A stretch of 64,000 nucleotides of DNA. It comes from Eubacteriaceae bacterium. Lineage in GTDB: Bacteria; Bacillota; Clostridia; Lachnospirales; Lachnospiraceae. This document shows, in pieces, positions 16,457-25,930 of the stretch. Where the stretch lies: contig CABIWJ010000002.1 of assembly GCA_902362455.1 (NCBI GenBank), forward strand, positions 124,001 to 188,000, read 5' to 3'. The translations under genes and the position numbers were made by a program. Each line of letters opens with the position of its first letter. Position 1 is the stretch's first letter. The notes under the pieces were generated by a model. It worked only from the letters and a program-made list of their open reading frames with translations, searched no databases and had not been told where the DNA came from.

Positions 16457-17467
16457 ATGAAGTTAACAACTTTATGTTATATAGAAAAAGATAATAAATA
16501 TCTTATGCTACACCGGAACAAGAAAGAAAATGATTTGAGCCATAATATGTGGATAGGTGTTGGAGGACATTTCGAAGATGAGGAAACACCTGACGAGTGT
16601 CTGCTAAGGGAAGTTAAGGAAGAGACAAATCTTACGCTTACTAATTATAAATTAAGAGGAATTATTACGTTCTTAAGTAATGAGGCAGAGGGCGAGTATA
16701 TGTTTCTATATACTGCTAATGAATTTAATGGCGAGTTAAAAGAATGTGATGAGGGCGAATTAGAATGGATAGATAAGAAAGATTTGTTTAAACTTAATTT
16801 CTGGACAGGTGATGAGATATTTTTAAAACTTATAAGAGACGATTATCCATTATTCTCATTGAAACTAAGATATGATGGAAAGACTCTTGTAAGTGCAAAT
16901 CTGGATGGAAATGAATTAGAATTATTTGATATACTTGACGATTCAGGTAATAAGACAGGTCTTGTCAGGGAAAGAAGCATAGTCCATGAATTAGGCTATA
17001 TGCACAAGACAGTCCATATATGGGCAATCCGTAAGAAGAAAGATGGTTTTGACGTATTACTCCAGAAGAGAAGCGCGAATAAGGATTCATTTCCGGGATA
17101 TTATGATATATCAAGTGCAGGTCATATCCATGCAGGTGACAGTTCAATCGATTCTGCAATACGTGAATTAGAAGAAGAGTTAGGAATAACTGCCACTAAG
17201 GAAGAATTGCATTTTATAGGAATTCATAAAGGTATAGAAGATACTGAATTCTATGGTAAACCATTTCGTAATCATGAATTCAGTAAAATGTATGTATATA
17301 TGGAAGATATTGACACAGATAAGCTGACACTTCAGAAAGAAGAAGTGGAATCAGTAATGTGGATTGATTACGAAGAAGGAACTAAGTTAATTAAAGAGCA
17401 GAAGATTAAGAATTGTATCTTTATGGACGAATGGATTAAATTAAAAGATATGTTTACTGTGATATGA
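16457..17467 (+). CDS. Tandem double-Nudix protein (MutT-like + Idi-like domains)
   Basis: A 336-residue protein with two Nudix domains. The N-terminal one (about 1-130) has GGHFEDEETPDECLLREV ending EET, as in 8-oxo-dGTP diphosphatases. The C-terminal one (about 150-330) resembles the isopentenyl-diphosphate isomerase-like Nudix family: HKTVHIWAIRK, LLQKRSANKDSFPG, SAGHIHAGDSS, then RELEEELGI. In this second box the Glu after G-x5 is Asp. The two halves probably act on different phosphorylated substrates, or one is a structural partner. GGAG lies nine bases before the ATG. A patatin-like gene follows 22 bp on. Confidence 0.85.
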   Translation: MKLTTLCYIEKDNKYLMLHRNKKENDLSHNMWIGVGGHFEDEETPDECLLREVKEETNLTLTNYKLRGIITFLSNEAEGEYMFLYTANEFNGELKECDEGELEWIDKKDLFKLNFWTGDEIFLKLIRDDYPLFSLKLRYDGKTLVSANLDGNELELFDILDDSGNKTGLVRERSIVHELGYMHKTVHIWAIRKKKDGFDVLLQKRSANKDSFPGYYDISSAGHIHAGDSSIDSAIRELEEELGITATKEELHFIGIHKGIEDTEFYGKPFRNHEFSKMYVYMEDIDTDKLTLQKEEVESVMWIDYEEGTKLIKEQKIKNCIFMDEWIKLKDMFTVI

Positions 17468-17488
17468 GAAAGGAGTTGTATAGAGATT

Positions 17489-18340
17489 ATGAAAGATAAT
17501 ATTGGTTTAATATTAGAAGGCGGAGGAATGCGAGGTGTATATACAGCTGGTGTGTTAGATTTCTTTCTGGATAAAGAAATTGAATTTAAGAGCTGTTATG
17601 GTGTCTCAGCAGGTTCGGTTAATGCCTGCAGTTACCTGTCTAAGCAGCGTGGCAGGGCATTTAGTATAGATGTTGATTATCTTGACGATAAGAATTATGC
17701 AAGTGCATACAATCTTATTACGACAGGTAATTTCTTTGGTACGGAAATGTGTTATCATATGATTCCTGAAAAGCTTAATCCATATGATTATGAAGCATAT
17801 GAGAAATTCGATGGAAAATTCTATGCAGTAGTAACGAATTGTGAAACTGGACAGCCTGAATATTTAGAAATTAAGGATATGAAAGGTCAGATAGATTTCA
17901 TAAGGGCATCATGCTCATTGCCATTGATGGCGCAGATGGTTAATATCGGTGGTAAATTATATTTAGATGGTGGAATTTCTGATTCTATTCCTGTTAGAAA
18001 ATCAGTTAAAGATGGTAATACTAAGAATGTAATTATTCTTACAAGAGATATTAGTTATAGAAAGAAAGCTAACGAACTTATGCCTGTCATAAAGATTAAA
18101 TATTCTAAATATCCTAAACTGGTAGATGCAATCAGAAAACGTCATAAATATTACAATATGACACTTGATTATATAGAGAAACAGGAGGAAAAAGGAAATG
18201 TATTTGTAATACGTCCATCTAAACCTGTCAAAATCGGCAGAATTGAGAAGAATAGGAAAAAACTGACCGAGTTATATCATCAGGGATACAATGATGCGAA
18301 GAATAGATACGAGAAATTAAAAAAATTTTTGGAAGATTAA
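17489..18340 (+). CDS. Patatin-like phospholipase (RssA/YjjU type)
   Basis: A 283-residue serine lipid hydrolase. The oxyanion loop LEGGGMRGVYTAGVLD, the nucleophile motif GVSAG (Gly-x-Ser-x-Gly) and the catalytic DGGISDSIPV (Asp of the Ser-Asp dyad) are all present in order. No membrane segment, so it is cytoplasmic or peripheral. GAAAGGAG precedes the ATG at a good distance. It is likely cotranscribed with the double-Nudix gene; no shared role is evident. Confidence 0.9.
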   Translation: MKDNIGLILEGGGMRGVYTAGVLDFFLDKEIEFKSCYGVSAGSVNACSYLSKQRGRAFSIDVDYLDDKNYASAYNLITTGNFFGTEMCYHMIPEKLNPYDYEAYEKFDGKFYAVVTNCETGQPEYLEIKDMKGQIDFIRASCSLPLMAQMVNIGGKLYLDGGISDSIPVRKSVKDGNTKNVIILTRDISYRKKANELMPVIKIKYSKYPKLVDAIRKRHKYYNMTLDYIEKQEEKGNVFVIRPSKPVKIGRIEKNRKKLTELYHQGYNDAKNRYEKLKKFLED

Positions 18341-18429
18341 TATAAAATTGGACATACTAAAATACAGCAGAATAAAAAAGACACTGAAATGTGAAGTTAC
18401 ATCAGGAGTCCTGGAAATGGAGGAATATT

Positions 18430-18738
18430 ATGGCAATATTACATGTAACAAGCGAGAACTTTGAAAGCGAAGTATTAAAGGCAGATGGAAAAGTGTTAGT
18501 AGATTTTTGGGCTACATGGTGTGGACCATGCCAGATGCTTACACCTATAATCGAAGAATTGGCTGAGGAATTAACAGATGTCAAAGTATGCAAAATCGAT
18601 GTAGACGAGGAAAGAAGCCTTGCTCTTAAATACAAAATTATGAGTATACCTACACTTGTAGTATTTGACAGAGGTGAGATTGTAAGAAAATCAGTAGGCT
18701 TCAGTTCTAAAGAGGAAATCTTAGAATTGTTAAAATAA
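18430..18738 (+). CDS. trxA: Thioredoxin
   Basis: A 102-residue thioredoxin with the redox motif WCGPC in the usual setting FWATWCGPCQML, the cis-Pro segment SIPTLVVF and the normal length. It reduces protein disulfides and is recharged by thioredoxin reductase, encoded 69 bp downstream. GGAGG at 18419-18423 decides for ATG 18430; the frame is open further upstream. Confidence 0.95.
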   Translation: MAILHVTSENFESEVLKADGKVLVDFWATWCGPCQMLTPIIEELAEELTDVKVCKIDVDEERSLALKYKIMSIPTLVVFDRGEIVRKSVGFSSKEEILELLK

Positions 18739-18807
18739 TCTTTATTAATATAAAATGCAGTTAAATGAATGTTATGCAGTAATGTAAGTATGAAAAATGA
18801 GGTGTAT

Positions 18808-19719
18808 ATGGATAAAAAAGTATATGACATAATAATTATCGGTGCAGGTACGGCAGGGTTGTCATCTGCTATATATGGAAGAAGAGCCGGAAAAAATGTA
18901 CTTGTATTAGAGGGAAAATCTTATGGTGGACAGATAATTGTATCGCCGGAGGTCGAAAATTATCCGGGAATAAAGCATACTTCCGGATTTGAATTTGCAA
19001 CTAGATTATTTGAGCAGGCTAAGTCGTTAGATACAGAGATATTGATGGATGAAGCAGTCAATATAGAAGTAGATGGTAGTTATAAAAAAGTTATTACTAA
19101 AGGCAGTGAATTTATCTCGAAAGCAGTCATAATAGCTTCAGGAGTAGGAAGAAGAAAATTGCATGTTGAGAATGAGGACAGATTTACAGGAGCTGGTGTA
19201 TCGTATTGTGCAACGTGTGATGGAATGTTCTATAAAGGCATGGACATTATAGTTGCAGGAGGTGGAAATACGGCATTGGAAGATGCTAAATATCTGTCAG
19301 AAATCTGTAAAACAGTGTATCTTGTTCACAGAAGAGATACATTCAGGGCAGAAGCAAGTCTTATAAAAGAGGTGGAAGCAAAAGACAATATAAAGATATT
19401 ATTAAAACATAATGTTATATCATTATCAGGAGGTGATGTGTTAGAAAGTGTAAAGATAGCAGATACAGTTAATGGCAAAGTGTCAGATATTGAAGTTCAG
19501 GGACTATTTGTAGCAGTCGGACAGGAACCACAGAGAGATGTATACGAAAATGTTGTTAAAACAGATGAAAACGGCTACATTGTTGCAGGGGAAGACTGCA
19601 GAACAAATGTAGAAGGAATATATGCTGCTGGTGACTGCAGAACGAAAGAAGTCCGCCAACTTATAACTGCGGCAGCAGATGGTGCGGTTGCAGCAGTAAT
19701 GGCATGTAAGAAAATGTAA
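18808..19719 (+). CDS. trxB: Thioredoxin-disulfide reductase
   Basis: A 303-residue flavoenzyme with an N-terminal FAD motif IIIGAGTAGLSSAIYGRRAG, the redox-active YCATCDG (Cys-x2-Cys), the NADPH motif VAGGGNTALEDA with HRRDTFRAE, and the C-terminal FAD-binding GIYAAGDC. It passes electrons from NADPH to thioredoxin, whose gene lies just upstream. ATG 18808 has GAGG five bases before it; the upstream in-frame starts do not. Confidence 0.94.
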   Translation: MDKKVYDIIIIGAGTAGLSSAIYGRRAGKNVLVLEGKSYGGQIIVSPEVENYPGIKHTSGFEFATRLFEQAKSLDTEILMDEAVNIEVDGSYKKVITKGSEFISKAVIIASGVGRRKLHVENEDRFTGAGVSYCATCDGMFYKGMDIIVAGGGNTALEDAKYLSEICKTVYLVHRRDTFRAEASLIKEVEAKDNIKILLKHNVISLSGGDVLESVKIADTVNGKVSDIEVQGLFVAVGQEPQRDVYENVVKTDENGYIVAGEDCRTNVEGIYAAGDCRTKEVRQLITAAADGAVAAVMACKKM

Positions 19720-19733
19720 ATGGAGGTATGCAT

Positions 19734-20066
19734 ATGTTTAGTAAATATGATAATAAAAGATTTGCATCATTTAGAAAATTATTAGGCAAAGGTGATAATA
19801 AAAATACAATTTCTGTAAATCTTACGGAAGACATGATAGATAGATTAGATAAACTGGCTAAAAAGGCATCGGTAATTTCTGGTAATAGTATTACGAGAAA
19901 TGACATTATTGAAGAGGGCGTGACTATCTATGTTGAAGAATTTGAAGATTATATAAACAGTCTGTATGAGAACTATACAGATTCTAATAAGTATATTGAA
20001 GATGGAATGAAACTGCCGAATAAAACAACTGATCCTAAACTAATTGAGTCAAAAAAAACAAAATAA
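19734..20066 (+). CDS. Ribbon-helix-helix-like small protein
   Basis: A 110-residue soluble protein. Residues 24-75 (TISVNLTEDMIDRLDKLAKK followed by SITRNDIIEEGVTIYVEEF) fit the beta-strand-helix-helix pattern of CopG/Arc-type DNA-binding proteins, with a Lys-rich N terminus and a charged tail. GGAGG at 19722-19726 favours ATG 19734 over ATG 19728. It follows trxB by 14 bp and is probably in the same operon. A role as a local transcription regulator is inference; no toxin partner is adjacent. Confidence 0.6.
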   Translation: MFSKYDNKRFASFRKLLGKGDNKNTISVNLTEDMIDRLDKLAKKASVISGNSITRNDIIEEGVTIYVEEFEDYINSLYENYTDSNKYIEDGMKLPNKTTDPKLIESKKTK

Positions 20067-20100
20067 TATAATTTAATGTATTGTAAAAAAGGTAAAAATA

Positions 20101-20129
20101 TTGACAAATAAAAAAAGTGATAGTAAACT
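20101..20129 (+). promoter_or_regulatory. Promoter of the liv operon
   Basis: TTGACA at 20101-20106 and TAAACT at 20124-20129, spacing 17, about 50 bp before the livK start. Confidence 0.65.
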
Positions 20130-20178
20130 AAGGTCTATGTTTAAAATATATTATATATTTGGAATGGAGGAAAAAAAT

Positions 20179-21342
20179 ATGAAGAAAAAATTTTTAGCTC
20201 TTTCCATGGCCACAGTTTTAGCAATGTCAATGTTTACAGGTTGTGGTTCAAGTGCAGAGAACAAAGGAAGTAAAGACACATTAGTTCTTGGTGGTATCGG
20301 ACCTATAACTGGTGAAGCAGCTATATATGGTCAGGCAGTAAAGAACGGTGCACAATTAGCTGTTGATGAGATTAATGCTAATGGTGGTGTAAATGGCATG
20401 AAATTAAAATTTACATTCCAGGATGATGAGTGTGATAGTGAGAAAACTGTCAATGCTTATAATAAAGTTAAAGATTCAGGAGCAAAGGTTATAATCGGTG
20501 CAACTACAAGTGGCTGTTCAATAGCTGTTTCTGAAAAAACACATGAAGATAAAATGTTCCAGTTAACACCATCAGGTTCTGCTGTTGATTGTGTTAAATA
20601 TGATAATGTATTCAGAGTATGTTTCAACAATCCTAACCAGGGTGTTGCTTCAGCACAGTACATATCAAAGAATAAAATTGGTCAGAAGATAGCAATTATC
20701 TATGACAGTTCAGATGTTTATTCAACAGGTATCTATGAGAAATTTATTTCAGAAGCAAAGGGCCAGAACTTAGAAGTAGTTACAGAACAGGCATTTACTA
20801 AGGACACAAACACAGATTTCTCTGTACAGATTCAGAAGATTCAGGAAAGTGGAGCTGATTTGGTATTCTTACCAATCTATTATCAGCAGGCAGCTAAGAT
20901 TTTATCACAGGCTGATAAAGCAGGATTAAAAGTTAAATACTTTGGTTGTGATGGTCTTGACGGACTTATTAATCAGTTAGATACAGATGTTGCATTAGCA
21001 AACGGAGTTATGTTATTAACACCATTTGCACCTAATGCTAAAGATGATAAGACACAGTCATTTGTTAGTGCATATAAAGAAAAATATAATAATGAGACTC
21101 CTGTTCAGTTTGCAGCAGATGCATATGATGCAGTATATGCAGTAAAAGCAGCACTTGAGGAAGCAGGTGTTGATGATGGAACAATCAGTATTTCAGATCT
21201 CTGTGATAAGCTTACATCAGCAATGACTAAGATTGAAGTTGAAGGTGTTACAGGTAATATTACATGGTCAGCAGATGGTGAACCAACAAAAGAGCCTAAA
21301 GGTATGGTTATTGAAGATGGTTCATACAAAGCATTAGATTAA
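20179..21342 (+). CDS. livK: Branched-chain amino acid ABC transporter substrate-binding lipoprotein
   Basis: A 387-residue lipoprotein: signal peptide with Lys-rich start and lipobox FTGC (Cys about residue 23), then a type I periplasmic-binding fold beginning VLGGIGPITGEAAIYGQAVK and containing VIIGATTSGCSIAVSE and FAADAYDAVYAVKAALEEAG. It should bind Leu/Ile/Val or a related amino acid outside the cell and hand it to LivHM. GGAGG at 20166-20170 fixes ATG 20179. A terminator-like hairpin separates it from livH, which would leave the binding protein more abundant than the permease. Confidence 0.92.
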   Translation: MKKKFLALSMATVLAMSMFTGCGSSAENKGSKDTLVLGGIGPITGEAAIYGQAVKNGAQLAVDEINANGGVNGMKLKFTFQDDECDSEKTVNAYNKVKDSGAKVIIGATTSGCSIAVSEKTHEDKMFQLTPSGSAVDCVKYDNVFRVCFNNPNQGVASAQYISKNKIGQKIAIIYDSSDVYSTGIYEKFISEAKGQNLEVVTEQAFTKDTNTDFSVQIQKIQESGADLVFLPIYYQQAAKILSQADKAGLKVKYFGCDGLDGLINQLDTDVALANGVMLLTPFAPNAKDDKTQSFVSAYKEKYNNETPVQFAADAYDAVYAVKAALEEAGVDDGTISISDLCDKLTSAMTKIEVEGVTGNITWSADGEPTKEPKGMVIEDGSYKALD

Positions 21343-21366
21343 TTTTAATAAGTATGAATTAAATAT

Positions 21367-21410
21367 AAGCTGTTGTTGTAAGAAAGGACTTACTTATGGC
21401 AACAGCTTTT
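21367..21410 (+). terminator. Intercistronic hairpin between livK and livH
   Basis: AAGCTGTTG (21367-21375) pairs with CAACAGCTT (21400-21408), with inner GTAAG/CTTAC and TTTT after the stem. It probably causes partial termination inside the operon. Confidence 0.7.
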
Positions 21411-21449
21411 AATCTATTTATACGTTGATGCAGAAGGGAATGATTTAAA

Positions 21450-22331
21450 ATGAATAGTTTTATATCCTATTTGATTAGTGGTATCGGGCTAGGCAGTATT
21501 TATGCTCTGATAGCTCTTGGATATACAATGGTATATGGTATAGCAAAAATGCTTAATTTCGCACATGGTGATGTTATTATGGTTGGCGGATATGCAGTAT
21601 TTTTATCAATATCTTCTTTGAATTGTCCGGTATGGTTATCAATTATTATCGGAATAGTAGTTTGTACAGTATTAGGTGTGGTAATTGAAAGAGTGGCATA
21701 CAAACCTTTAAGAAATGCTTCATCATTATCAGTATTAATTACAGCAATCGGTGTAAGTTATTTATTACAAAATCTTGCATTAAATATATTAGGTTCAAAT
21801 GCAAGAACATTTAAGTCAGTTGTCTCACTTAAGACTATAGAAATTAATTCACAGTTGAAAATATCAGGTGAAGCAGTCGTAACAATTATAGTAACAGTTG
21901 TTATAATGGTTGCACTTACATTATTTATTAACAAGACCAAAACCGGTATGGCTATGCAGGCAGTATCAGAAGATAAAGGTGCTGCACAACTTATGGGTAT
22001 AAATGTTAACAAGACAATATCAATTGTTTTTGCAATTGGTTCAGGACTTGCAGCAGTAGCAGGTATCTTACTTTGTTCAACATTTACACAGGTAAGCCCA
22101 TATACTGGTTCGATGCCTGGTATAAAAGCGTTTATCGCAGCCGTATTTGGTGGTATAGGAAGTATACCAGGTGCAATGATAGGTGGTATCTTACTTGGAA
22201 TCATAGAGAATTTAAGTAAGGCATACATATCAACACAGGTTGCAGATGCAATAGTTTTTGCTTCATTAATTATAGTTCTTATTCTGAAGCCAACAGGACT
22301 TCTTGGTAAGAAGATAAACGAGAAAGTGTAG
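21450..22331 (+). CDS. livH: Branched-chain amino acid ABC permease LivH
   Basis: A 293-residue integral membrane protein with about eight helices. Family blocks: YALIALGYTMVYGIAKMLNF followed by AHGDV, ERVAYKPLRNASSLSVLITA, and AVFGGIGSIPGAMIGGILLG, where the permease contacts the ATPase. It forms the translocation path with LivM. AGAAGGGAA precedes the ATG. It is ten bases before livM and tightly linked with the rest of the operon. Confidence 0.94.
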   Translation: MNSFISYLISGIGLGSIYALIALGYTMVYGIAKMLNFAHGDVIMVGGYAVFLSISSLNCPVWLSIIIGIVVCTVLGVVIERVAYKPLRNASSLSVLITAIGVSYLLQNLALNILGSNARTFKSVVSLKTIEINSQLKISGEAVVTIIVTVVIMVALTLFINKTKTGMAMQAVSEDKGAAQLMGINVNKTISIVFAIGSGLAAVAGILLCSTFTQVSPYTGSMPGIKAFIAAVFGGIGSIPGAMIGGILLGIIENLSKAYISTQVADAIVFASLIIVLILKPTGLLGKKINEKV

Positions 22332-22341
22332 GTGATTAAGT

Positions 22342-23412
22342 ATGAATAAATCTAACAAAGTAAAGACATCTACAAAACAGTGCTTAATCACACTTACAAT
22401 GGTTATAGTATTTTTCGTTATCTGTAATGTAATGGTAATGAATGGAATAATGGGAAGCCTGTTTGAAGGACTTTTAATTCCAATGTGTTATTATATAATA
22501 CTTGCAATATCACTTAATCTGACAGTTGGAATTCTTGGTGAACTTAGCTTAGGCCATGCAGGATTTATGTGCGTAGGAGCTTATTCAGGTGCAATATTTT
22601 CTATATTAACTAAAGAAGTTATAAAATCAGATTTTGAAAGATATGTACTTGCACTTCTGATTGGCGGAATATGTGCAGGATTATTTGGTTTAATAATTGG
22701 TTTTTCGGTTTTAAGATTAAGAGGTGACTACCTTGCAATCGTTACATTGGCATTTGGTGAGATTACATATAAATTAATCCAGAACTGTTATCTTATTAAA
22801 GATAAGAACGGATTGCATTTTTCATTTTCTCAGCCTATAAGCCCACAGAAATATGATTTGGATAGTAAGGTTGAAATATTAAAAGGTGCAATGCCAGTGA
22901 GTGAAGTTCCAAAGACAGCTACACTTATTACTTCGGTTGTACTTGTACTTATAACTGTTGCAGTTGTGTATAATCTTATTGATTCAAGAGCAGGAAGAGC
23001 ATTTAAAGCAGTTAGAGATAATAGTATTGCGGCTGAATCAATTGGTATTAATATTAATAAATATAAGTTAATAGTATTCTTTGTATCTGCATTCTTCGCA
23101 GGAATGGCAGGAACAATGTTTTCTCATTATCAGACACTTGATTCATCAAAATTCAATTTCAACGTATCAATTTTAATATTGGTATTTGTGGTATTAGGTG
23201 GATTAGGAAGCATAAGGGGTTCAATAATTGCTACAATAATTCTGTATGCATTACCTGAATTGCTTAGAGATTTCTACAGCTATAGAATGATTGCATATGC
23301 GATAATTCTTATTGCAATGATGATATTAACAAATAATGAGAAATGTGTATATATGAGAGAACGTATTGTATCAAAGTTATATAAGAAGAATAAGGTATCA
23401 AAAGATGCCTAA
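22342..23412 (+). CDS. livM: Branched-chain amino acid ABC permease LivM
   Basis: A 356-residue membrane protein with about nine helices and the LivM signatures SLNLTVGILGELSLGHAGFM, LRLRGDYLAIVTLAFGE, VRDNSIAAESIGIN and VLGGLGSIRGSIIA. It pairs with LivH. AGGTGATT lies before the ATG. A basic C-terminal tail (residues about 335-356) follows the last helix. Confidence 0.94.
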   Translation: MNKSNKVKTSTKQCLITLTMVIVFFVICNVMVMNGIMGSLFEGLLIPMCYYIILAISLNLTVGILGELSLGHAGFMCVGAYSGAIFSILTKEVIKSDFERYVLALLIGGICAGLFGLIIGFSVLRLRGDYLAIVTLAFGEITYKLIQNCYLIKDKNGLHFSFSQPISPQKYDLDSKVEILKGAMPVSEVPKTATLITSVVLVLITVAVVYNLIDSRAGRAFKAVRDNSIAAESIGININKYKLIVFFVSAFFAGMAGTMFSHYQTLDSSKFNFNVSILILVFVVLGGLGSIRGSIIATIILYALPELLRDFYSYRMIAYAIILIAMMILTNNEKCVYMRERIVSKLYKKNKVSKDA

Positions 23413-23474
23413 GGATTTTGCTGAATTCAATAATATAATAGATATAAACAGGTTGCTCAGGAATGGAGATTAGT

Positions 23475-24278
23475 ATGAAAGATACGAATACTAAGACAGC
23501 TAATAAGGAAAATAACAATGATATACTGTTAGAGGTTAAGAATTTAAGTATAGCATTTGGTGGACTTAAAGCTGTAGATGATTTAAATTTGAATATTAAA
23601 AGAGGTCAGTTATATGGACTTATAGGACCAAATGGTGCAGGTAAAACCACAGTATTTAATATGCTTACAGGTGTATATAAACCAACATCAGGATATATTA
23701 AATTAGATGGTGAGAAAATAGATGGTTTATCACCTATGAACATAAATCGTAAAGGAATTGCAAGAACTTTCCAGAACATAAGATTGTTTGATAATATGTC
23801 CATAATTGATAATGTTAAATTAGGACTTAACAATAAGCAGAAATATACAGTTGCTGAAGGTATATTAAGACTTCCAAGATTCTTTAAAGAAGAGAAAAAA
23901 ATGAATGAAAAAGCTATGGAATTGCTCAGGGTATTTGAACTGGATGAAGATATAAATACGTTAGCAAGTAATCTTCCATATGGTAAACAGAGGAAGTTAG
24001 AGATAGCTAGAGCATTAGCTACAGAACCAAAGCTCTTATTATTAGATGAGCCAGCAGCAGGTATGAACCCTAATGAAACAGCTGAATTAATGGAGACTAT
24101 CCAGTTCGTTAGAAAAGAATATGGTGTTACAATTCTTCTTATTGAGCATGATATGAAACTCGTTTCAGGTATATGTGAAGAGATAATGGTACTCAATTTT
24201 GGCACAGAACTTGCACATGGTAAGCCAGAAGTTGTATTGAATAAACCAGAAGTTGTTACAGCATATTTAGGTGAATAG
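23475..24278 (+). CDS. livG: Branched-chain amino acid ABC ATPase LivG
   Basis: A 267-residue ATPase: Walker A GPNGAGKTT, Q-loop in ARTFQNIRLF, a signature region LPYGKQRKLEIARAL (variant of LSGGQ, usual for LivG) and Walker B LLLLDEPAAGMNP followed by the switch His in IEHDM. It powers the LivHM pore together with LivF. GGAG five bases before ATG 23475 is preferred to the in-frame ATG at 23463 that overlaps the ribosome-binding site. Confidence 0.94.
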   Translation: MKDTNTKTANKENNNDILLEVKNLSIAFGGLKAVDDLNLNIKRGQLYGLIGPNGAGKTTVFNMLTGVYKPTSGYIKLDGEKIDGLSPMNINRKGIARTFQNIRLFDNMSIIDNVKLGLNNKQKYTVAEGILRLPRFFKEEKKMNEKAMELLRVFELDEDINTLASNLPYGKQRKLEIARALATEPKLLLLDEPAAGMNPNETAELMETIQFVRKEYGVTILLIEHDMKLVSGICEEIMVLNFGTELAHGKPEVVLNKPEVVTAYLGE

Positions 24279-24293
24279 AGAGGTGGTGTTTCA

Positions 24294-24998
24294 ATGTTAA
24301 AGATAGAAGACTTATATGTATCATATGGAATGATTAATGCCATTAAAGGTGTGTCATTTGAAGTCAATGAAGGTGAAGTTGTATCTCTTATAGGTGCCAA
24401 TGGTGCTGGTAAAACTACAATTCTTCATACAATTACTGGATTATTAAAACCTAAGTCAGGTTCGGTAATGTTCGAGGGAAAAGAGCTTACAACCACACCT
24501 GCTCATGAAATTGTTAAATTAGGAATGGCACATGTACCGGAAGGAAGAAGGGTTTTTGCAGATTTATCAGTATATGATAATCTTATGTTAGGTGCATATA
24601 CCAGAAAAGATAAAAATGAAATTGCAAAGACATTAGAGATGGTATATGAAAGATTCCCTCGTCTTGAAGAGAGAAAAAAACAGACAGCAGGAACACTTAG
24701 TGGTGGAGAACAGCAGATGCTTGCTATGGGAAGAGCTTTAATGTCAAAACCAAGAATTATTCTTATGGATGAACCATCAATGGGACTTTCACCATTGTTT
24801 GTTAACGAAGTTTTTGATATAATAAAGAAAATAAGTGCTAGTGGAACAACAGTATTATTAGTTGAGCAGAATGCTAAGAAAGCATTGTCAATATCTGACA
24901 GAGCATATGTTCTTGAAACAGGAAAGATTGCTCTTACAGGTAAGGCAAGTGACTTAATTAATGATGATAAGATTAAGAAAGCATACTTAGGTGAATAA
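24294..24998 (+). CDS. livF: Branched-chain amino acid ABC ATPase LivF
   Basis: A 234-residue ATPase: Walker A GANGAGKTT, the LivF-typical HVPEGRRVFADLSVYDNL, signature LSGGEQQMLAMGRAL and Walker B IILMDEPSMGLSP. It completes the five-gene transporter. GAGGTGGTG lies ahead of the ATG, 15 bp after livG. Confidence 0.95.
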   Translation: MLKIEDLYVSYGMINAIKGVSFEVNEGEVVSLIGANGAGKTTILHTITGLLKPKSGSVMFEGKELTTTPAHEIVKLGMAHVPEGRRVFADLSVYDNLMLGAYTRKDKNEIAKTLEMVYERFPRLEERKKQTAGTLSGGEQQMLAMGRALMSKPRIILMDEPSMGLSPLFVNEVFDIIKKISASGTTVLLVEQNAKKALSISDRAYVLETGKIALTGKASDLINDDKIKKAYLGE

Positions 24999-25037
24999 TA
25001 AGTTGTTAAAAGGCATTTAGGAATGGAGGGTTTTTCT

Positions 25038-25661
25038 ATGGAGAAATATGTTATTACAATTGCCAGGGGATATGGTAGTGGAGGAAGAACCATGGGTAAG
25101 ATGTTAGCCAAAGAGTTAGGTATTAACTTCTATGACAGAGAAATCTTAAGATTAGCATCAGATGACAGTGGAATAAATGAAGAATTATTTGCAAGAGCTG
25201 ATGAAAAATTAAAGGGCAGCATTTTATACAAGGTAGCTAAGAATGTATATAAAGGTGAGTTGATACCACCTGACAGTGATAAATTTGTTTCAAATGATAA
25301 TTTATTTAATTATCAGGCGAAGGTACTAAAAGAATTAGCACAGAAAGAATCTTATGTCGTAATTGGAAGATGTGCAGATTATATTCTAAAAGACCAGCCT
25401 AATATAATAAGAATCTTCGTTCATGCTCCAATGGAACATTGCATAGATGTAGTTGAAGATATGTCATCAATGTCGCGTAAAGAGATTGAACAGTTCATAC
25501 TTAAGACAGATAAATATCGTTCAGATTATTATAATCATTATACCGGTAAAGACTGGAATGATGCGAGAAACTATGATTTATGTCTCAATACGAAAGAAAT
25601 TTCTTTTGAAAAAGGTGTTGAAATAGTTAAGAGTTATATGAAGATAAGATTTAATTTGTAA
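25038..25661 (+). CDS. Cytidylate kinase-like protein
   Basis: A 207-residue P-loop protein of the cytidylate kinase-like family (not Cmk itself). The N-terminal loop ITIARGYGSGGRTMGKMLAK is a modified Walker A (GxGSGG-R), followed by LGINFYDREIL and VVIGRCADYIL. The family phosphorylates nucleotides or related small molecules; the substrate is not known. GGAGGG at 25026-25031 points to ATG 25038. It lies 39 bp behind livF and may be cotranscribed, with no evident functional link. Confidence 0.85.
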   Translation: MEKYVITIARGYGSGGRTMGKMLAKELGINFYDREILRLASDDSGINEELFARADEKLKGSILYKVAKNVYKGELIPPDSDKFVSNDNLFNYQAKVLKELAQKESYVVIGRCADYILKDQPNIIRIFVHAPMEHCIDVVEDMSSMSRKEIEQFILKTDKYRSDYYNHYTGKDWNDARNYDLCLNTKEISFEKGVEIVKSYMKIRFNL

Positions 25662-25768
25662 TTAAGACTTATTATAGTAGTAATAAAAATCAAATTATAT
25701 ATATTAAATTATCTGAAAAATAATGATTTAATCAGACAGTAAGATTTAGTCAGAAATGAATTCATTAT

Positions 25769-25856
25769 ATGCGGTTATAGTATATCAGTTAAAGTCGTAT
25801 TAAAATTATACATAGAGAATATGATTAAGATTGATATATGGTAACCGCATTTTTTG
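25769..25856 (+). terminator. Long hairpin terminator behind the liv operon
   Basis: ATGCGGTTA (25769-25777) pairs with TAACCGCAT (25842-25850), followed by TTTTTT. A second, inner pairing ATATCA/TGATAT strengthens the long loop. Confidence 0.65.
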
Positions 25857-25898
25857 ATTATACAATGCATATACATTAATAAATGTTTTAGAAAATGT

Positions 25899-25930
25899 GG
25901 AGGATATGAAAATCATATAAGGATTTTCAT
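25899..25930 (+). promoter_or_regulatory. Ribosome-binding site, four-codon mini-ORF and hairpin before the rubrerythrin-like gene
   Basis: GGAGG (25899-25903) is followed by ATG AAA ATC ATA TAA (25906-25920, peptide MKII). ATGAAAATC (25906-25914) pairs perfectly with GATTTTCAT (25922-25930). The gene itself starts at 25943 with no strong site of its own, so its translation may depend on this element, by re-initiation or because the hairpin brings the site closer. Confidence 0.45.
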
